From Polytrichum commune (Eukaryota > Streptophyta > Polytrichopsida > Polytrichales > Polytrichaceae): a stretch of 64,000 nucleotides of DNA. Position 1 is the first letter of the stretch; the number at the start of each line of letters is the position of its first letter. Location: positions 13,706,501 through 13,770,500 of the forward strand of contig OX485808.1 of the NCBI GenBank assembly GCA_950295325.1, given 5' to 3'. The notes under the pieces were generated by a model. The model ran no database searches. It saw only the letters and a list, made by a program, of their open reading frames with translations, and was not told the origin of the DNA. A program made the position numbers and the translations under genes. Shown here in pieces: positions 11,500 through 24,462 of the stretch.

Positions 11500-12370
11500 A
11501 TGCGTGAAAAGTAGCATGGAAGGTGGTGGAGTGAATTATAAGTACCTAGTTCAGTTCAGATCGTAGTATTGTTGGCGTTTACTAAAGTAGAATATTACTG
11601 GGGAAGGGGAGGCAGCAAGCAGGGTGGTGGAGTAGCTAGGGTCCGGAGAGGAGGGAGTGGGCCTGGATGCTGACACTTTAGCAGGAATGCAGGGAGGAGA
11701 AACATAAAGAATGGTGCAAGTGGGCAAGCCACTTGCTCCGACATTGCGGCGCTCCGGTCCACAACTGTTTCCTCCGGCTGGTGCAGGCAACTTCACACCT
11801 ACTATATATATACAGATATGTATATGAGCGCCCTGCCTCCTTCTAGAGAGTATGTACTTTGCATGGCTAATTTGTCTTAATGGCGGGAGCAGGCAGAGCA
11901 GCTCAGTTGGCTCTGTGTGGTCCCCATGGGATTTTGTAGCCTCCCATCGCAGCCAATGAATGACCCAGCTGCCACAACTTCCCAAGGAGCAGCTCCTGGG
12001 CCCCCTGCAGGCGCAGACCACCACCCTCTCTTGACACTTGTGCACATCCATCTCTCTCTCTCTCCCTCTCCTCTCCTCTCCTCTCACTCTCACTCTCTCC
12101 TTATATATACTTATAGTAAGTGTCAAGGGTGGGGGATCAGCGCCCGCTTATAAATATATAACATCAGCCTCGCTCACAGGAGCTTCTCAAACTCCATTTG
12201 CCCCATCTTCTACATGCATACTCACCCTTCCATCCAGCTCTCTGCCATGCCCAGTAAGCAGCTTATATGCCAGGCTCATCATGGAAGTCTCCACTCTCCA
12301 GCATCTTGCTAATCAACTCTTCTTCATTTTTTTTTTGTTTTGCAGTAAACGGCAATGATTCTTCCATTGA
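11500..12370. other. GC-richer island, possible non-coding transcription unit
   Basis: A segment richer in G+C than its surroundings holds TATA-like motifs (CTATATATATAC near 11801, CTTATATATACTT near 12100, CTTATAAATATATAAC near 12147) and a long CT tract at 12048-12100. An imperfect inverted repeat pairs CTTGACACTT near 12029 with AAGTGTCAAG near 12118. Reading frames here overlap on both strands and none resembles a known family, so I do not call a protein gene. Confidence 0.35.
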
Positions 12371-12385
12371 CAAGAAACATATTAA

Positions 12386-12540
12386 GGGCCGTTTTACACT
12401 ACAGTGGAGAACTACACCGGTCGGTCAAGAATTTTAGCCCAAGATATGGTTATTCGAGGTGAGGGATGGTATGCCGGAGAAGATGAAAAGACATTAAAAA
12501 AAATGCCTTAAGAAGTCTTGACCGGCCGTAGTGTAAACCC
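12386..12540 (+). mobile_element. MITE family B copy
   Basis: The left end GGGCCGTTTTACACTAC and right end GACCGGCCGTAGTGTAAACC are inverted relatives. The copy at 57916-58066 shares nearly the whole sequence, including AGAAGATGAAAAGACA and GCCTTAAGAAGTCTTGACC. Confidence 0.85.
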
Positions 12541-13853
12541 CCCCCCCCCTAGTGGCAGTGCCATGATAACTACCGCTATGGAAGACAAATGTTACCGGTT
12601 GACCGGTAAAGACTATCAGTCATTAATGTGGTGTCTACTTCCTGCAAAGGGTGAAGTAGTCCTTACATCTAACGCCATTGCCCTTGGGTGTGGCCAAGGA
12701 TGTTCTACGAATGGACACTCTCTATTCACTCCGGCCCCCCTTCGGAGACCGGAGTTCTTCTTCTTGGAAAAGGCCATGCCCATTAGTAATGTCCAAACCT
12801 AGCCATGTGTTAGAGGCTTGGTTTTTCTAGCTTCTTAATCCCACCAATGAAGGAAGTCCCTATGATTGGAGGCATCATTATTGACATAGCTTGAAACTCC
12901 TAGAAGGCTCTTTGAATTTAGTTATTTTTGGAGATAGAAGGCGAATAAGCCAACTCCATAAGTAAATTAAGGACCATGAAAGCCAATCCACTTGGAGGGG
13001 AGGCATACATGATGGGATACTTATAGATGGTGTTAATGAACCAAGTTTCAACATGGGACCTAACAATTATTGTGGCTACATGGAGTCCCAGGCTCATGCT
13101 TGGGTGATCACGATCGAACATGTAATTTTTTGCAAGTGTCTTAACAAGTTTTGCATAACAAGACATGTTTAAAATATGTAATTACAACTCAACTACACCG
13201 TTTATGGTATTTAGTGTCACTTACCTTATTTTTTAGGCGTATGCTAGGTTACATTGATGATTACAACTTCACCATAATTGTCATATCATGACACTTGACA
13301 TTCAAGTGCGCTTGCTAATATCTTGGCATGAGCATGCTCAATAATGTTATAAGGTAAATGTCTATGTTACATAATGGTCTACTTGAAGTTGACTAAAGTG
13401 TACACAAATGACACTTGCCATTAATATGCTCAAGAACATCATCCTCTTGCATACTAAAATGTAACACATGACACTTGCCATTAGTACACTCAAAAATATC
13501 TTCTCCTTGCACACTAAAACGCAAGACTATCATCTAATGTATCCCAATGTGCTACTCTAAATATCATAATGTAGATATTTTCTCACTCAAAGAAGTTACT
13601 TATGTTGATGAATGAAACCATATTGGCAATTAGCAGGCTTGACACTTTGAGACCTCCAGGCATCTAGTTTAGCCCTTCCCAAAAGGTGTATGTGCCACTA
13701 AATACCACAAACAATGTAGTATGGTTGTATAAAATTCCTACCCCAAATCCTGGCCAGGATCATTGAAGATTCCCAGTCATTAGTAGTAAGAAGGTAGCAC
13801 CTTTTACAACTACGTCACAGGACCTTTCAACTGGACCTTGACTACTCATCATA
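12541..13853. other. Intergenic, no gene seen
   Basis: After a poly-C run at 12538-12549 there is unremarkable AT-rich DNA. A block at 13270-13520 with repeated ATGACACTTGCCATTA phrases is related, in inverted form, to 34060-34350. Confidence 0.5.
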
Positions 13854-13856
13854 TAA

Positions 13857-14253
13857 GAGCATCTCCACCCTGCCGCGTTAAAGGGACTTGGCAAGCCATT
13901 TAACGCGACCTTGGAGAAAAACCTGCCCCACCCCTCCCCAACACCGAGGCCTTGATTGCCAGGGCTCTTCAAACTTCCGGCTCCACTCACTATCCTCGCG
14001 GGTGAGCGTTGCTCTTGTTGCGCCCACATTCCGGGGCCTCATCCACTTGCGATTCAATGAATCGTGCCACTTTTGGGAAACAGGAGCGGTTCTGACGTCA
14101 TTACAGGGAATATTCATGTCAATTTTTCGGCTTGAAGAGCCAGTATGCAAGTAACGGTGGGGGAGTGCCACCCTAAAAAAATTTAGTGCATGCTTGGAGC
14201 CCTTCAAAGCGCATTTCGAGAGCCTGCCTTTCTGCCCAAGGGTGGAGATGCTC
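13857..14253 (+). mobile_element. Tourist-like (PIF/Harbinger) MITE with TAA target duplication
   Basis: The termini GAGCATCTCCACC and GGTGGAGATGCTC are perfect 13 bp inverted repeats. They are flanked on both sides by TAA (13854-13856 and 14254-14256), the 3 bp duplication typical of PIF/Harbinger transposition. The interior is GC-richer than the flanks and shows no transposase. Confidence 0.85.
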
Positions 14254-14254
14254 T

Positions 14255-14880
14255 AATGGAAGTTATTCTGCATTGGATTATCAAGTTCACAAAATGAAAT
14301 GATCGTTTCCGGGGATGTGGTGCGCAACAATGTACACAGCTTGTTGATTGGAGCCGGTGCTAATTGGTGTAATTTGCAGGTATCCTTTTTGTCAGATTAT
14401 ATATACTGGACCCTCTTGATCGAGCAATAGCACGGAATTTACTGTAAACCAGAATATAAGATGAAATATATAGCGTTTGAGTTGAAGTTGCCACTGCGGG
14501 GAGGAAACGTTGTTGGAAGTTGGGGGAGGAGTTAAGCTTGCTTAATTGGGAGCTCTGCTATTATCCAAGCAAGATCATATGGGAAGTATTAGAATATTGG
14601 GGAGATTTTGTGCCCATGCATTTGTTCCCTCATGGATCTAACGAGGTAGGCCGTTTATAGGCTGGAACTCTTTTAATACCCTGGCAACTTGCCTAAGGAG
14701 AATCCACGTGGTGCGCACTGGGCCATCTACCTATCTGTAGAACTTCCCCAAATACCTGAGGCTCCGGCCGGCGTTGAAGCCCTCAGGACCCCCATGAATT
14801 GGGGAAATCCTTCATCCCTGGCAGGCAACTGGATCATCTCCGATCATCTCCCACTGTGTTCCGGAGGAGAAGAAAAAACT
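14255..14880. other. Intergenic, no gene seen
   Basis: Single-copy-looking sequence without a recognisable coding frame or repeat end. Confidence 0.4.
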
Positions 14881-15262
14881 TGTTGTTGTTGTTGTTGTTG
14901 TTGTTGTTTGAACCTTCAAACATAAGTAGCATTTGGGAAACTTCTAAATGGGAAAAGGGATGGTTTTCTCACTATGAACATTCTCACTTCAACATAGTTC
15001 CCTTCTTTTGAAGGGAATTCTTACATTTTTTTCCCACACACAAGAGGGAATTGTACCAAGAGGGAATGTTGGAAATCCCCCTTGTGAAATACCGATGAAG
15101 TGAAATGGATTTGAGATCAAAGAAGCCAAAAGGCTAATGCGACTAGAAGAACATCAATGTTGTTGTTGTTGTTGGTGTTTGAACCTTCAAATACCGATGA
15201 AATGAAATTGATTTGAGATCAAAGAAGCCAAAGGCTAATGCGACTAGATGAACATCAAGGTG
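14880..15262 (+). repeat. Direct duplication with TTG microsatellites
   Basis: (TTG)n tracts at 14880-14908 and 15160-15176 are both followed by GTTTGAACCTTCAAA. A unit of about 100 bp containing ACCGATGAAGTGAAATGG and GGCTAATGCGACTAGA occurs at 15090-15158 and again at 15192-15262. Confidence 0.8.
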
Positions 15263-18200
15263 GAGTAAAAACTGCTAATTCCCTAGAGTAATGAAGTGTA
15301 GTGACTTATGTGAGAGGATGGCTAAGGTAAGCGGACCTTAAATGACCATTTTTAGTGATTTACCCTCCTCTCCTGGGTTGAGAAACATGCAATTAGTGTG
15401 ATATGATTGCCAATTTCAAATATTGTTTGTACCCAAATTTCTCATTATTTTTGGAGCTCGTATGATTATCTTCTTCGTTGTCGTAGTGAAGCTTCTCGCG
15501 GACACTAAATGGTCACATAGTGGTCACATGAACCCTTCCCCCCTTTAAACTAATCATTGATCTTATAATGGTATACATATTTTGAGCTCATCATAGTCTA
15601 ATCTTCTTTGAACACATGTCTTTTTGGTGTATGTTCTTCCATCCACACCTCGTTGCATGCCACTCAAATATAGATGTCCAATTAGAAAAGGTGAATGTGA
15701 AAGGCCCTCTTACCTTATTATCAACATATCAACATGATTTGTCACCCATATTCACAACTTCACAAAATCAATTTCATGAATTATGTAACTTTATTTCACA
15801 AAGAACGGTACATCATGCATACGATTCTCCTAATTGCTCCCCATGACTAGCTCTACCAAGATTTTGATTGACCTATCTTATTCAACCTTGGACCATCTTT
15901 GTAGTGATTGCTTGTATATCATCATTCATGTGACTTAATAATGTTTGATAATTTGTAGAATACTCCGTCGGACATGGGTTTTGATGTGCCCAAATACCCA
16001 TTTTGCAACATTGAGAAATAATACAATAATAAAAGATTGTAGAAGAATTGGTAGTGCTTGCTTCTAGCTTTGAGGTACTCCCAGGTACACAACTCCCATA
16101 TTATACGCAGGGGGCATCGTACTTAAAACGGCTTAGAGGACGGCTTTTGTAAAAAAATTATCAAATTATATCAAATTAAAATGATCAAAAAGTTGGGTGA
16201 AGACCAAATTAAATAAAATGAGATGAAAAAAAAGTTGGGTTGCATATTTATTAAGCCTCCCATTAAAATTATAAGCCACGAATAGTTGCCTCCCATTAAA
16301 ATTATAATTCATTCACAATGTTAAAATTTTATTAAAAAGTCCAAAAAGTTGGGTAGTTTGACCTATGGTACATGTATTAAAAATATATATATATAATTAG
16401 GTTTTTAATGCAATTATATGCTTCAAAATATATTCATTTCCTATATATAATTACATTTTTGGATTCCTTGTTAGAAGGGCTACAAGGGTTTCCTACATTA
16501 AAACAAATTGTATCACTCAATATTGGACTAAAACGCATTATAAGTGATTATAATCAGGTCCATATAATATGGGAGTTGCGTACCCGGGGAGGTACTGTAA
16601 TAAAAGACCAAAGAAAAATCAACATGAAGGCCAGAGGCTTCCAGGTAAACACAAAACAAAGAAGAACCAATGAACAATAAGGCAAAGAATGTGAAACAAG
16701 GAGGGGAGAAGTTGAGGATACAAAAACCACAAAGTGCGAAAAGATTTATGAAATTGTTTTGTAAGATTCATGAAGTTGCTAGAGGTAAAGGTCCACTATC
16801 ATGAAGTCGAGGTGTGCCACATGTCAGGTCGGTTTAGAAGAATCATGAACTAATTTAGAGGGTTCATGAAATTGGTAGAACACTCTTGTAGCATTGGTTG
16901 GAAGGTTCATGAACTAGCTTGGAGCCTTCATGAAATTGAGTTTGCTCTTCTGCAAAGTCATCCTCCCAAAGGAGCAACTTGGTGTGAGGACATGAAGTCT
17001 CCATGCACTCCTACTATATCATGATTTACATGGTTGGAAGATAACTCAAGTGGAGGCCACACACGCCCAAAACTGGAGGTTTTCATGAAAAGCCGTCTCG
17101 GACTGGAGACATGAAACCAGAAGTTTTGAAACTTGCGGTCACATTACATGTGCAAATGAGTCGCCATTTTCATTAGTTTTAGTGACACGTTTCGGGTTGA
17201 AGAGCCACAAGGTCTCACACACACTTCAAAGTTGATTAGTTAACAAATAGACCAAAATACTGAATTTAATCGTGTACAACTTGATGATGCATACTCATTG
17301 GGCCGTGCTTTCCCCCCCCACCACTTTTCAAGAGCTGGTAGTCTAGTGAGGAGGCATACCCCCGTTCCCAACTGCTAGTTCATAAAGAATCAATTTTTTT
17401 ATAAAAAAAACTCCCGGAATGCTAAGAAGGTGGAGTTCGTGGGAGAAACCGACAGTTCAAAGCATGTGTCGCCCCCCTTTCAATCGAAGCTCATGGTGTT
17501 ATGAGCAAGGAATCTAGATTCATGATGCACTACTCCCAAAATTAAACTCTCAATGTTTCCTCGTGATTCCCACTGCTTTCACACTGGCAGTGGGAGGTTT
17601 CTATATTGTAGCAAAGTGTGAGAATTTATAGGCAGTTAGCTAGGGAACTCCTGTATGTACCAGTTTGAATAATAATATTGATCAATAAGACACTGCAGTT
17701 TGTTGCCAGTGACACCGTTTGTCTTATTACTACCCATGTACAAGTGGCAGGCCATGTTTCTTTCCCCTTCTTTGCTTTTATAAGTATACAAACACTTTTT
17801 ACACATGATGGTGTCAGACAAAATAGGTACTAAGTCATCAAACCCAATGTCAACTTGTTTCTACTAGACCACGGCATGGCTAGGAATGCATCCACATAGA
17901 ATGTTCCATGGCACAATGTGTGCTAAGTTATGTCTAATAAATCTTGGCCGCATCACATCCCATGGTTCGCATGGAAGCATACACTAGCTAGGCATCCCAT
18001 TCTTCTCAAATAAGCGGCCCTACTGTGGGCACTTTGAACTCCATCATGGTAAATTTCAGCCATTGGATCGGATCGATAACTGTCTCATTTGAGTATCGAT
18101 TGAGAATCGTGAAGATTGTCTAATTTCAAGTTTCAAGATCGGAGTTGAGACGTAAACGTTAGAAGGACTCAAAGTGAAGATTCTCATGTCATTTTATATA

Positions 18201-18490
18201 TGGTCACATAGCCCCCTCTCAATTGAGTTAACCGTGAATCTAGGATGGTATGTCTAGGTTGAGCACATAGTTCAATCTCATCATGACATATGTCTTCTTG
18301 GTGTCCAATCTTACGTACAAGCCTTGCAAGTTGCCATATACTACTCAAATAAAGGAGTCGATTACGTAGACTGACCAACCACATCAAGCCCATGCACTTC
18401 GATAAATGGCAAGGTTCACGATAATGTTTGTGTTATTGACACTCTACATCTAGTACTTTACATATTGTATTAAAGTAGAACTACCTTCAA
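15263..18490. other. Intergenic AT-rich DNA, fragments only
   Basis: No gene is recognised. A fragment of repeat family C lies near 15590-15690 (ACACATGTCTTTTTGGTGT). Direct repeats of AAAGTTGGGT and CTCCCATTAAAATTATAA occur at 16190-16350, and TCATGAA-rich phrases recur at 16740-17000. Confidence 0.4.
18200..18370 (-). repeat. Repeat family C fragment
   Basis: It shares CAATCTCAT, ACATATGTCTTCTTGGTGT and CTACTCAAATA, in order, with 29935-30093 and (inverted) with 25826-26182. Confidence 0.55.
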
Positions 18491-18496
18491 AGCTAT

Positions 18497-18952
18497 GGAG
18501 AGACATAAGCATCACATATGAGCATACTTCTCATCCATCCAACGTAAAAAAATTGATCTCCTACATGTTTGTGGTCGCATAACATTACTCACCTCCTTGG
18601 TTGCGTTCCATGTGACCATGTATCGGGAAAACACAATTCGTTTCTACTTCCAAGATTCCATGTTTATGGCAAGCACTCAGGTAATGTATTGTAAAGTTTT
18701 CGACATGCAACTACAATTTATTAGAGTTTTTTCAATTGCAACGTCTTTCTTTGGAAAGAGACCATCATATAGTTGATTCGTAATGTCATGTGATTCATCT
18801 CAAATGACTTGGACTAGACTAATTTGAAGCCTTTTAAACTATTTATGGTGTCGAGTCAACTCAAAATAACAAACTTTGGGCTGCATACTATTTCAAGGCT
18901 TTCAAGTTGGATGGAACAAGAGGTATGCTCATATGCGATAATTCTTTCTCTC
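18497..18952 (+). mobile_element. MITE family A copy interrupted in the middle
   Basis: The left half (CATACTTCTCATCCATCCAAC, to TGTTTGTGG near 18573) and right half (ATTCATCTCAAATGACTTGG near 18790 to GATAATTCTTTCTCTC) match the family. About 215 bp of foreign sequence separates them. Confidence 0.7.
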
Positions 18953-19457
18953 CCAAAGTCATAACATGCTTTTGCTATGCTTTCATAGCTTTTCCTAGAA
19001 AAGCTACAACTGCAATTGCCGTTTTGTGATATTGCTATCAATCTTGCTCTTTGAATGTGATGCTGTGCGAAGGGCTCACAATATCAATATTACTGAATCA
19101 CAACCTCTTTCTTTGGAAAGTTTCTTTGGAAAGAGACCATCATCTAGTTGTTTAGTAATGTTGTGTGACCATTCATCTCAAATGACTTGGACTAGATTAA
19201 TTTGAAGTCTTTTAAACTATTTATGATGTCAAGTCAACTCAAAATAATAAACTCCATGTTGCATATTATTTCAAGGCTTTCAAGTTAGATGGAACGAGAG
19301 GTATGCTCATATGCAATAATTCTTTCTCTCCCAAAGTTATAACATGCTTTTGCTATGCTTTCATAGCTCTTCCTAGAAAAGCTACAGCTACAATTGCTGT
19401 TTTGTGATATTGCTATCAATCTTGCTCTTGGAATGTGATGCCGTGCGGAGGGCTCAC
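18740..19457 (+). repeat. Tandem duplication of about 350 bp
   Basis: The unit 18740-19080 is repeated at 19100-19457 with only scattered differences. Shared blocks are TCTTTCTTTGGAAAGAGACC, TTTTAAACTATTTATG, TATGCTTTCATAGCT and GATATTGCTATCAATCTTGC. The duplicated unit includes the right half of the interrupted MITE, so the duplication came after that insertion. Confidence 0.9.
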
Positions 19458-22340
19458 GAAATTACTGAAATTTCAAAGATGCTGAAACATGAGCATGCCA
19501 GAACATGAGGCATAGATAGGGTGCTCATGTCCCCAACACTCTGCTTGGGTACATGCATAAAGTAGGAGTGCTTTGAATAACGATACTTTATGCAGACAAT
19601 TATTCCTTCCGTTCTGAATCACCGGATTTCAAACAAAAACAAATTGATGGTAGATTCCACCTACGTTTTAAAAAGCTCGAACAGGAACTGCCATGCACCA
19701 AATTAATGTAATCTAGTCAAATAAATTACTCACAAACTGAACACTCTCAACTTACCGATTCGCACTATCCCACTAATTCATTGTTTGATGCGATAGTGGA
19801 CTCACCTGTAGGTCGTGCATGTGCATGGCACTTGAAAGTTGATCACCCCCGTTCACACTAGAGAGGTTGAGAGCTCAAAGATCGGGAGCTTGAAGAAAAG
19901 GAGCTTTCCTAGTAAGGCTTTTGGCTTCTTGGATTTTAAATCTAATCATTTCATTACATTGGCCACATAACATTATTTAGATCCATAGTAGTGTTCTGTG
20001 GGACTCACAGTATTATGTGGGATATTCTTCACATTAAGTCTGAATGTGGGGATTATTTTGCGTAATATTGTCAGTCCCACAAGACATTGTTATGGATCTG
20101 AACACTGTTATGCAAAAGGAACTTCTTACTCGTGCTTGTTCAATCAAGTCAATTGAGTTAACCTTACACTTTGCGTTTTGAGCATGTTTGGATTTTTGAA
20201 CCTTTTGTTTTTGTTTATTATAGGATTTGCAACTCTAAGATAATGTGCTTATGGATCCACATGGACTATGACAAACACCTTGGCAATTTTTGACAAGAGA
20301 CCGATCTTGATTTTGATCAACTCTCTCGTGGAGGCCACTTATGAATGTTAATAGTATAAACTTTGACTCGTTTGTGGGCCCCAAATCAATGGATTTCAAG
20401 CATTCTTGGGCTTGTCATTAATTCCTCTTTGTGCAGTATCATGTACATATCTTGGGGCTTTCAGCATGACCAATTTGCACTAAGTCTTGTTCGAATCTTA
20501 ATCCTTAACTTTCTAAAAGGTCCGTTTTGAGCTTATGTATGACTCTTGAAGGCAAATTCATCCAAAAGGAAGGGGTTAGGAAGGTTACATTGGGTATCAT
20601 TGTGTTCCTCATGAAATTGTTTTGTCAATGATTATGATCCCATTCCAATATGAAAAGATGGTTGTTCACAAGAGATTTTTAAAGCCAATAATGAACTAAC
20701 TTTCCCTTTTGTTGATACATTACTATACATAGTAACATCATATTATTTTGATTGAACTTGTCAATTTTCTATGAATTTCTTTTCTTACCTCAAAATGTAT
20801 ATCTATTCTTAATATAATCTTGAAAGTTTTGACTTTAATTTTATTACATACATTTATCCTAATTTCTACATTAATGATTCTAAATTGATTATTAACAAAT
20901 CATAAAAATTACTAAACATTGCGACTGTATTGATGTGATCTTGTAATCATTAGCAACAAATTATCTTTTAGGTATAATAAAAAATGAGCTCTAGAAAGCT
21001 TACTTTGTAGATAATCTTGTGAAATCACAATACGCTCCAAGAAGTTAAGGGTTAAGTATTCAACTCTTGAAAAACACAAGTTCAAGATTTTTGGTGACTT
21101 CAACTCTAATGTGAAGGGCTATATTTAGTCCTTTCAGGTATTTAGGACTAAAATCCTATCATCCCAAGGTTTCAACAACAAGTTATCTTTTCACTTGGTT
21201 CTTTTAATACGAGCGAAGCTAGGACATGAGTGTGAGCATGAGCATGAGTATGGGCCTATATCCATGGATTTAGAGGGCTATATTTAGTCCTTTAAGGTAT
21301 TTTTGAAGATTGCTGCAAAGATTTCATTTTTTTTATGAGATGCCCCCAAAAAATTGCGTTTTTGGGGTTGCCTTAAAAGAAAATTGGAACATGCTACCGG
21401 AAACCCAAACCAAATGTTGTTATGAGTTGGAATCTTTAAGGAAATTGAGGTACATTTGAATTTTTGCACAGTTAGAGATACTGATGAAATAAAATAAAAT
21501 AAAATGTATATCAAAGTTGTATTCATCATATTGACACTACAACCTCTCTTAAACCTTTGAAATAAAATCCAATGCAATTAAGGTGGCTTATTTTGTACAT
21601 CATGTGGCTCGTCAGATGCACCAAAATAAATAAATTTATTTAAATGTCATAGATGGCACAAATATAAACTTCTAAAAACTATTATGTAAAAATAAATAAA
21701 TTATTACCTATTCATAGGAAGAACATGAATTCAAATACTCATAAACTTTGCTTTAAAGATAATCAAAGTAAAAGCATGTGAAACTTAAGTTGAGAAAGCA
21801 AAAATATGAAAAAGACAATCCAAATAAAGAAGAAAATAAATCACCAATTAAATAATAATAAAATAGACATATAGCCATATTATTGGATAATAAATTACAA
21901 AAAGCATAATATGAATAACAATTATTGGATTGAGAGGAAAGAACAACATGAAGATAAAATGGGGGTTCAAAATGTGGCAAAAAAAAAATATTGTACGAGG
22001 AGGAATTGAGGGGCAACGACGTTTGATGAAGGATTATTTTGTGGAGAATATAGTTTATGATGCAAGGATGTTTCGCCAAAGGTTTAGCATGTAAAAGTGT
22101 TTGTTTTCTAAAATATTATAAATTGTGGAAAACCAGATGCCACTAGTTAGTTGGGTTTGATAAAACAACAACTAACTAGTAAAATGTACAACAACAATGC
22201 ATATTTTATCTTATGTCATCTTATGTCATCTTATCCAATGTCACTAATGAATATGTGCGATTAGCATCAAGCACATCAATGTTGGCATTAAAACGATTTG
22301 TCTTAGCTATGCAACCTTCGAAAACGTGAGGCTCCGAAGA
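19458..22340. other. Intergenic AT-rich DNA, no gene seen
   Basis: Apart from the foldback element at 19965-20112, nothing coding or structured was recognised. A 50-base phrase (GGGCTATATTTAGTCCTTT) occurs twice, near 21116 and 21277. Confidence 0.4.
19965..20112 (+). mobile_element. Foldback MITE family D copy
   Basis: The left arm (ACATAACATTATTTAGATCC, then GTGGGACT) is matched in inverted form by the right arm (AGTCCCACAAGACATTGTT, then GGATCTGAACACTGTTATG). A second copy lies at 56617-56775. Confidence 0.85.
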
Positions 22341-22984
22341 GCCCACATATATACCTTCAGTTGGTTAACTTAGTTCCTCTTTTCTCTGTCCCCCTTTTTT
22401 CACTTGAGGAACTACTGTCGCTCTACATGCGTCTTTACCCCTACTTCTTCGAAGAAGCTGTGAACACAGTAACAAACAAGTTGTGGTGCAGCAATCTTGA
22501 GGAGCAAGGCCTACATATATAACACAACACAGTAGGTGTGTAGAGTGCCTTGAATGCAGGTTGAATCCATCCTCCCTCCCTCCCTCCCTCTCATCAATGA
22601 GCGGCCAGTGCAAATGATTTGGTGTGGGCCCAGAGATTCCTCACCCACTTGCACAAAAAGCCTAAGCTGGTGTGTAGATGAGGAAGGAAGAAGGTGTGGA
22701 GTAGGCTTGGTGTCTGAGGAATTGTCAACGTACACATCCGATGCTTCTGCTGCATGGATCATTTTCTACCAGAAGTTCCTTTCACTATTCTGGGGACCCT
22801 CCAGGACTAGACCCACCACACCCAGCCTCAAGGGCTTCATTTCCTCACACATGTCTTGCTCCCATGCATACAAAGGAGCTGGGGTTGGGCTGCCAGATAG
22901 ACAGTGGATGAATCGCGAGTCTATGCTCTCCATGGCAGCAATATGGAACACCACACTTCATGAAGAGAGCGAGAGAGGGGGTGA
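22340..22984. other. GC-richer island of unknown nature
   Basis: The stretch is richer in G+C than its neighbours and ends in a GA tract at 22970-23000. It begins with two ACATATATA TATA-like motifs (22345 and 22513) and has a (CCCT)n tract at 22570-22590. Several frames of 60-153 codons overlap on both strands, none with recognisable homology, so I do not call a protein. A non-coding transcript is possible. Confidence 0.3.
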
Positions 22985-22989
22985 GAGAG

Positions 22990-23434
22990 AGAGAGAGAGA
23001 TACCATAACCTGTGATAATAAGGTGATTCGGCTAGAACGAGTGGCTTCAATTTTTGTGCAATGTTTTTCAGAGGTGGAGAAGAGGAGATGGTGAGGAACG
23101 CAAGTTGTTTCGTAATTTTACGCCTTGTGAATAATTAGTTACATTTTTTTCAAAAGAGGCAACTAACAAGAGAGTCTTCCTAACGTGTACATCAAAATAT
23201 TCTACTTTGCATACAAAGACACGCAAAACGGTTCACTTGGTGGCACCCAAAAGTGATCGCAAGTGGTGTCAAACAACACTTATCCGGTCAATCGTTGCAT
23301 CCCATCTAGCAATGTGTCCTTTTCGGGCCATTGCTTTTCCAGTTAGCCATTTTGGGTTTGCACAAGAACCACTCCGCCCCTAGTCTAGTGCACCACTAGT
23401 GGTCATTCAAGGGTTATGGTATTCCTACCTTATT
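22990..23434 (-). mobile_element. MITE family E, diverged copy in inverted orientation
   Basis: It begins ATACCATAACCTGTGATAAT and AAGGTGATTCG and ends GGGTTATGGTATTCCTACCTT, with GTCTAGTGCAC just before. These are the termini and subterminal blocks of the 425 bp element present at 24964-25387 and 34372-34797. Confidence 0.65.
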
Positions 23435-23561
23435 GTATATGAGCGTACCTCTCATCCATCCAACGTCAAAATTTGACCCCCCCCCCCCCACCTCTTTTCC
23501 TGTAGGTTTGTTGCCGATTCATCTCAAGTGATATCGAGTTAATTAATTCAGGGTCTTTTTG

Positions 23562-24230
23562 CGTGACCAAATTTTTTAGTTCAAAACTCCCTCTTTTATA
23601 CGACTATGACACTCGATAATGCGGCACTTAGAATCTCCGTTTTGTCATATTAAAGAGGTAGTTAATCCTAAAATTATTCTCATCTATGTTATGTACATCT
23701 TAAATACATCCATTTTCACTTGGGAACTACTTGGGAACTCCAATGCACTTACCATTGGGAACTTTATGAGAAGTAGGGTTACTAGTGCAGAATTAACATG
23801 GTTAGGGTTAAAGTTGCCTCCTGCCTAGTATGTTGTTAAACGTCATGCATCATTGTTGTCTAGTTTCTTATTAGAGAACTCTTTATATTTTGGTTTTAAT
23901 GAAATGATTAGTTTTCAAAAGTTAGTAGGGAATTTAGATACGATGACAGTTGCTAACTTGGGTAGGCAACACTAAAGATCTTTGAACTCCTATTTCAAGA
24001 GTTCTTGAGAATATTTGTATTTGTTTGGAGTTTGGAGTTATTCTTTCATAGCATCTATATTGCTTAAACTCGTTGTATATATACTTTAAGCTCATATTAC
24101 TTATGTTTTCATATTCCCTCGATAACACAACAACTTTACGCCATTTGTCATATTAATGAGAAGACGACACCTCGATAATACAACTTTTTTTGTGTTTCCC
24201 AAACGTGTCATACTAAAGAGGGAGAACAAT
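23562..24230 (+). mobile_element. Pogo-like non-autonomous repeat, copy 1
   Basis: About 670 bp closely matching 58431-59125, with shared blocks TTCAAAACTCCCTCTTTTATA, AGAATCTCCGTTTTGTCAT and GTTGCTAACTTGGGTAGGCA. Subterminal phrases of the type CTCGATAATACGAC resemble pogo/Tigger ends; assignment to that superfamily is inference. Confidence 0.75.
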
Positions 24231-24234
24231 ACAT

Positions 24235-24462
24235 TGGTTATCCCAACTATTAGTGTGTGTTACTATTCGGAGTTACACAGTGCAATAACGTCTTACTCGG
24301 GAGTTCAATTTTTACTACTAATGAAAAGTTCAATACGCTGCTCGAAGATTATAAAACATAAATGACTTCGTTGGGTGAAATATTATATTCTCGTCAAATA
24401 GTTATAGCAACGCACACCTCCGAATAATAACACACACTATTTGGGATAATCAACGTAGTTAA
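24235..24462 (+). mobile_element. Foldback MITE of about 228 bp
   Basis: The left arm GGTTATCCCAACTATTAGTG through ATTCGGAG and GCAATAAC is matched in inverted form by the right arm GTTATAGCAACGCACAC through CTATTTGGGATAATC. Arms are about 54 bases. It abuts the pogo-like repeat. Confidence 0.8.

Noticed and set aside
13878-14207. Overlapping frames of 80-110 codons on both strands
   Set aside because: They lie entirely within a Tourist-like MITE of raised GC content and resemble no protein.
22554-23015. A 153-codon plus-strand reading frame
   Set aside because: It overlaps long frames on the other strand in the same GC-richer stretch, ends in a GA-repeat, shows no domain and no family resemblance; the open frame is explained by base composition.
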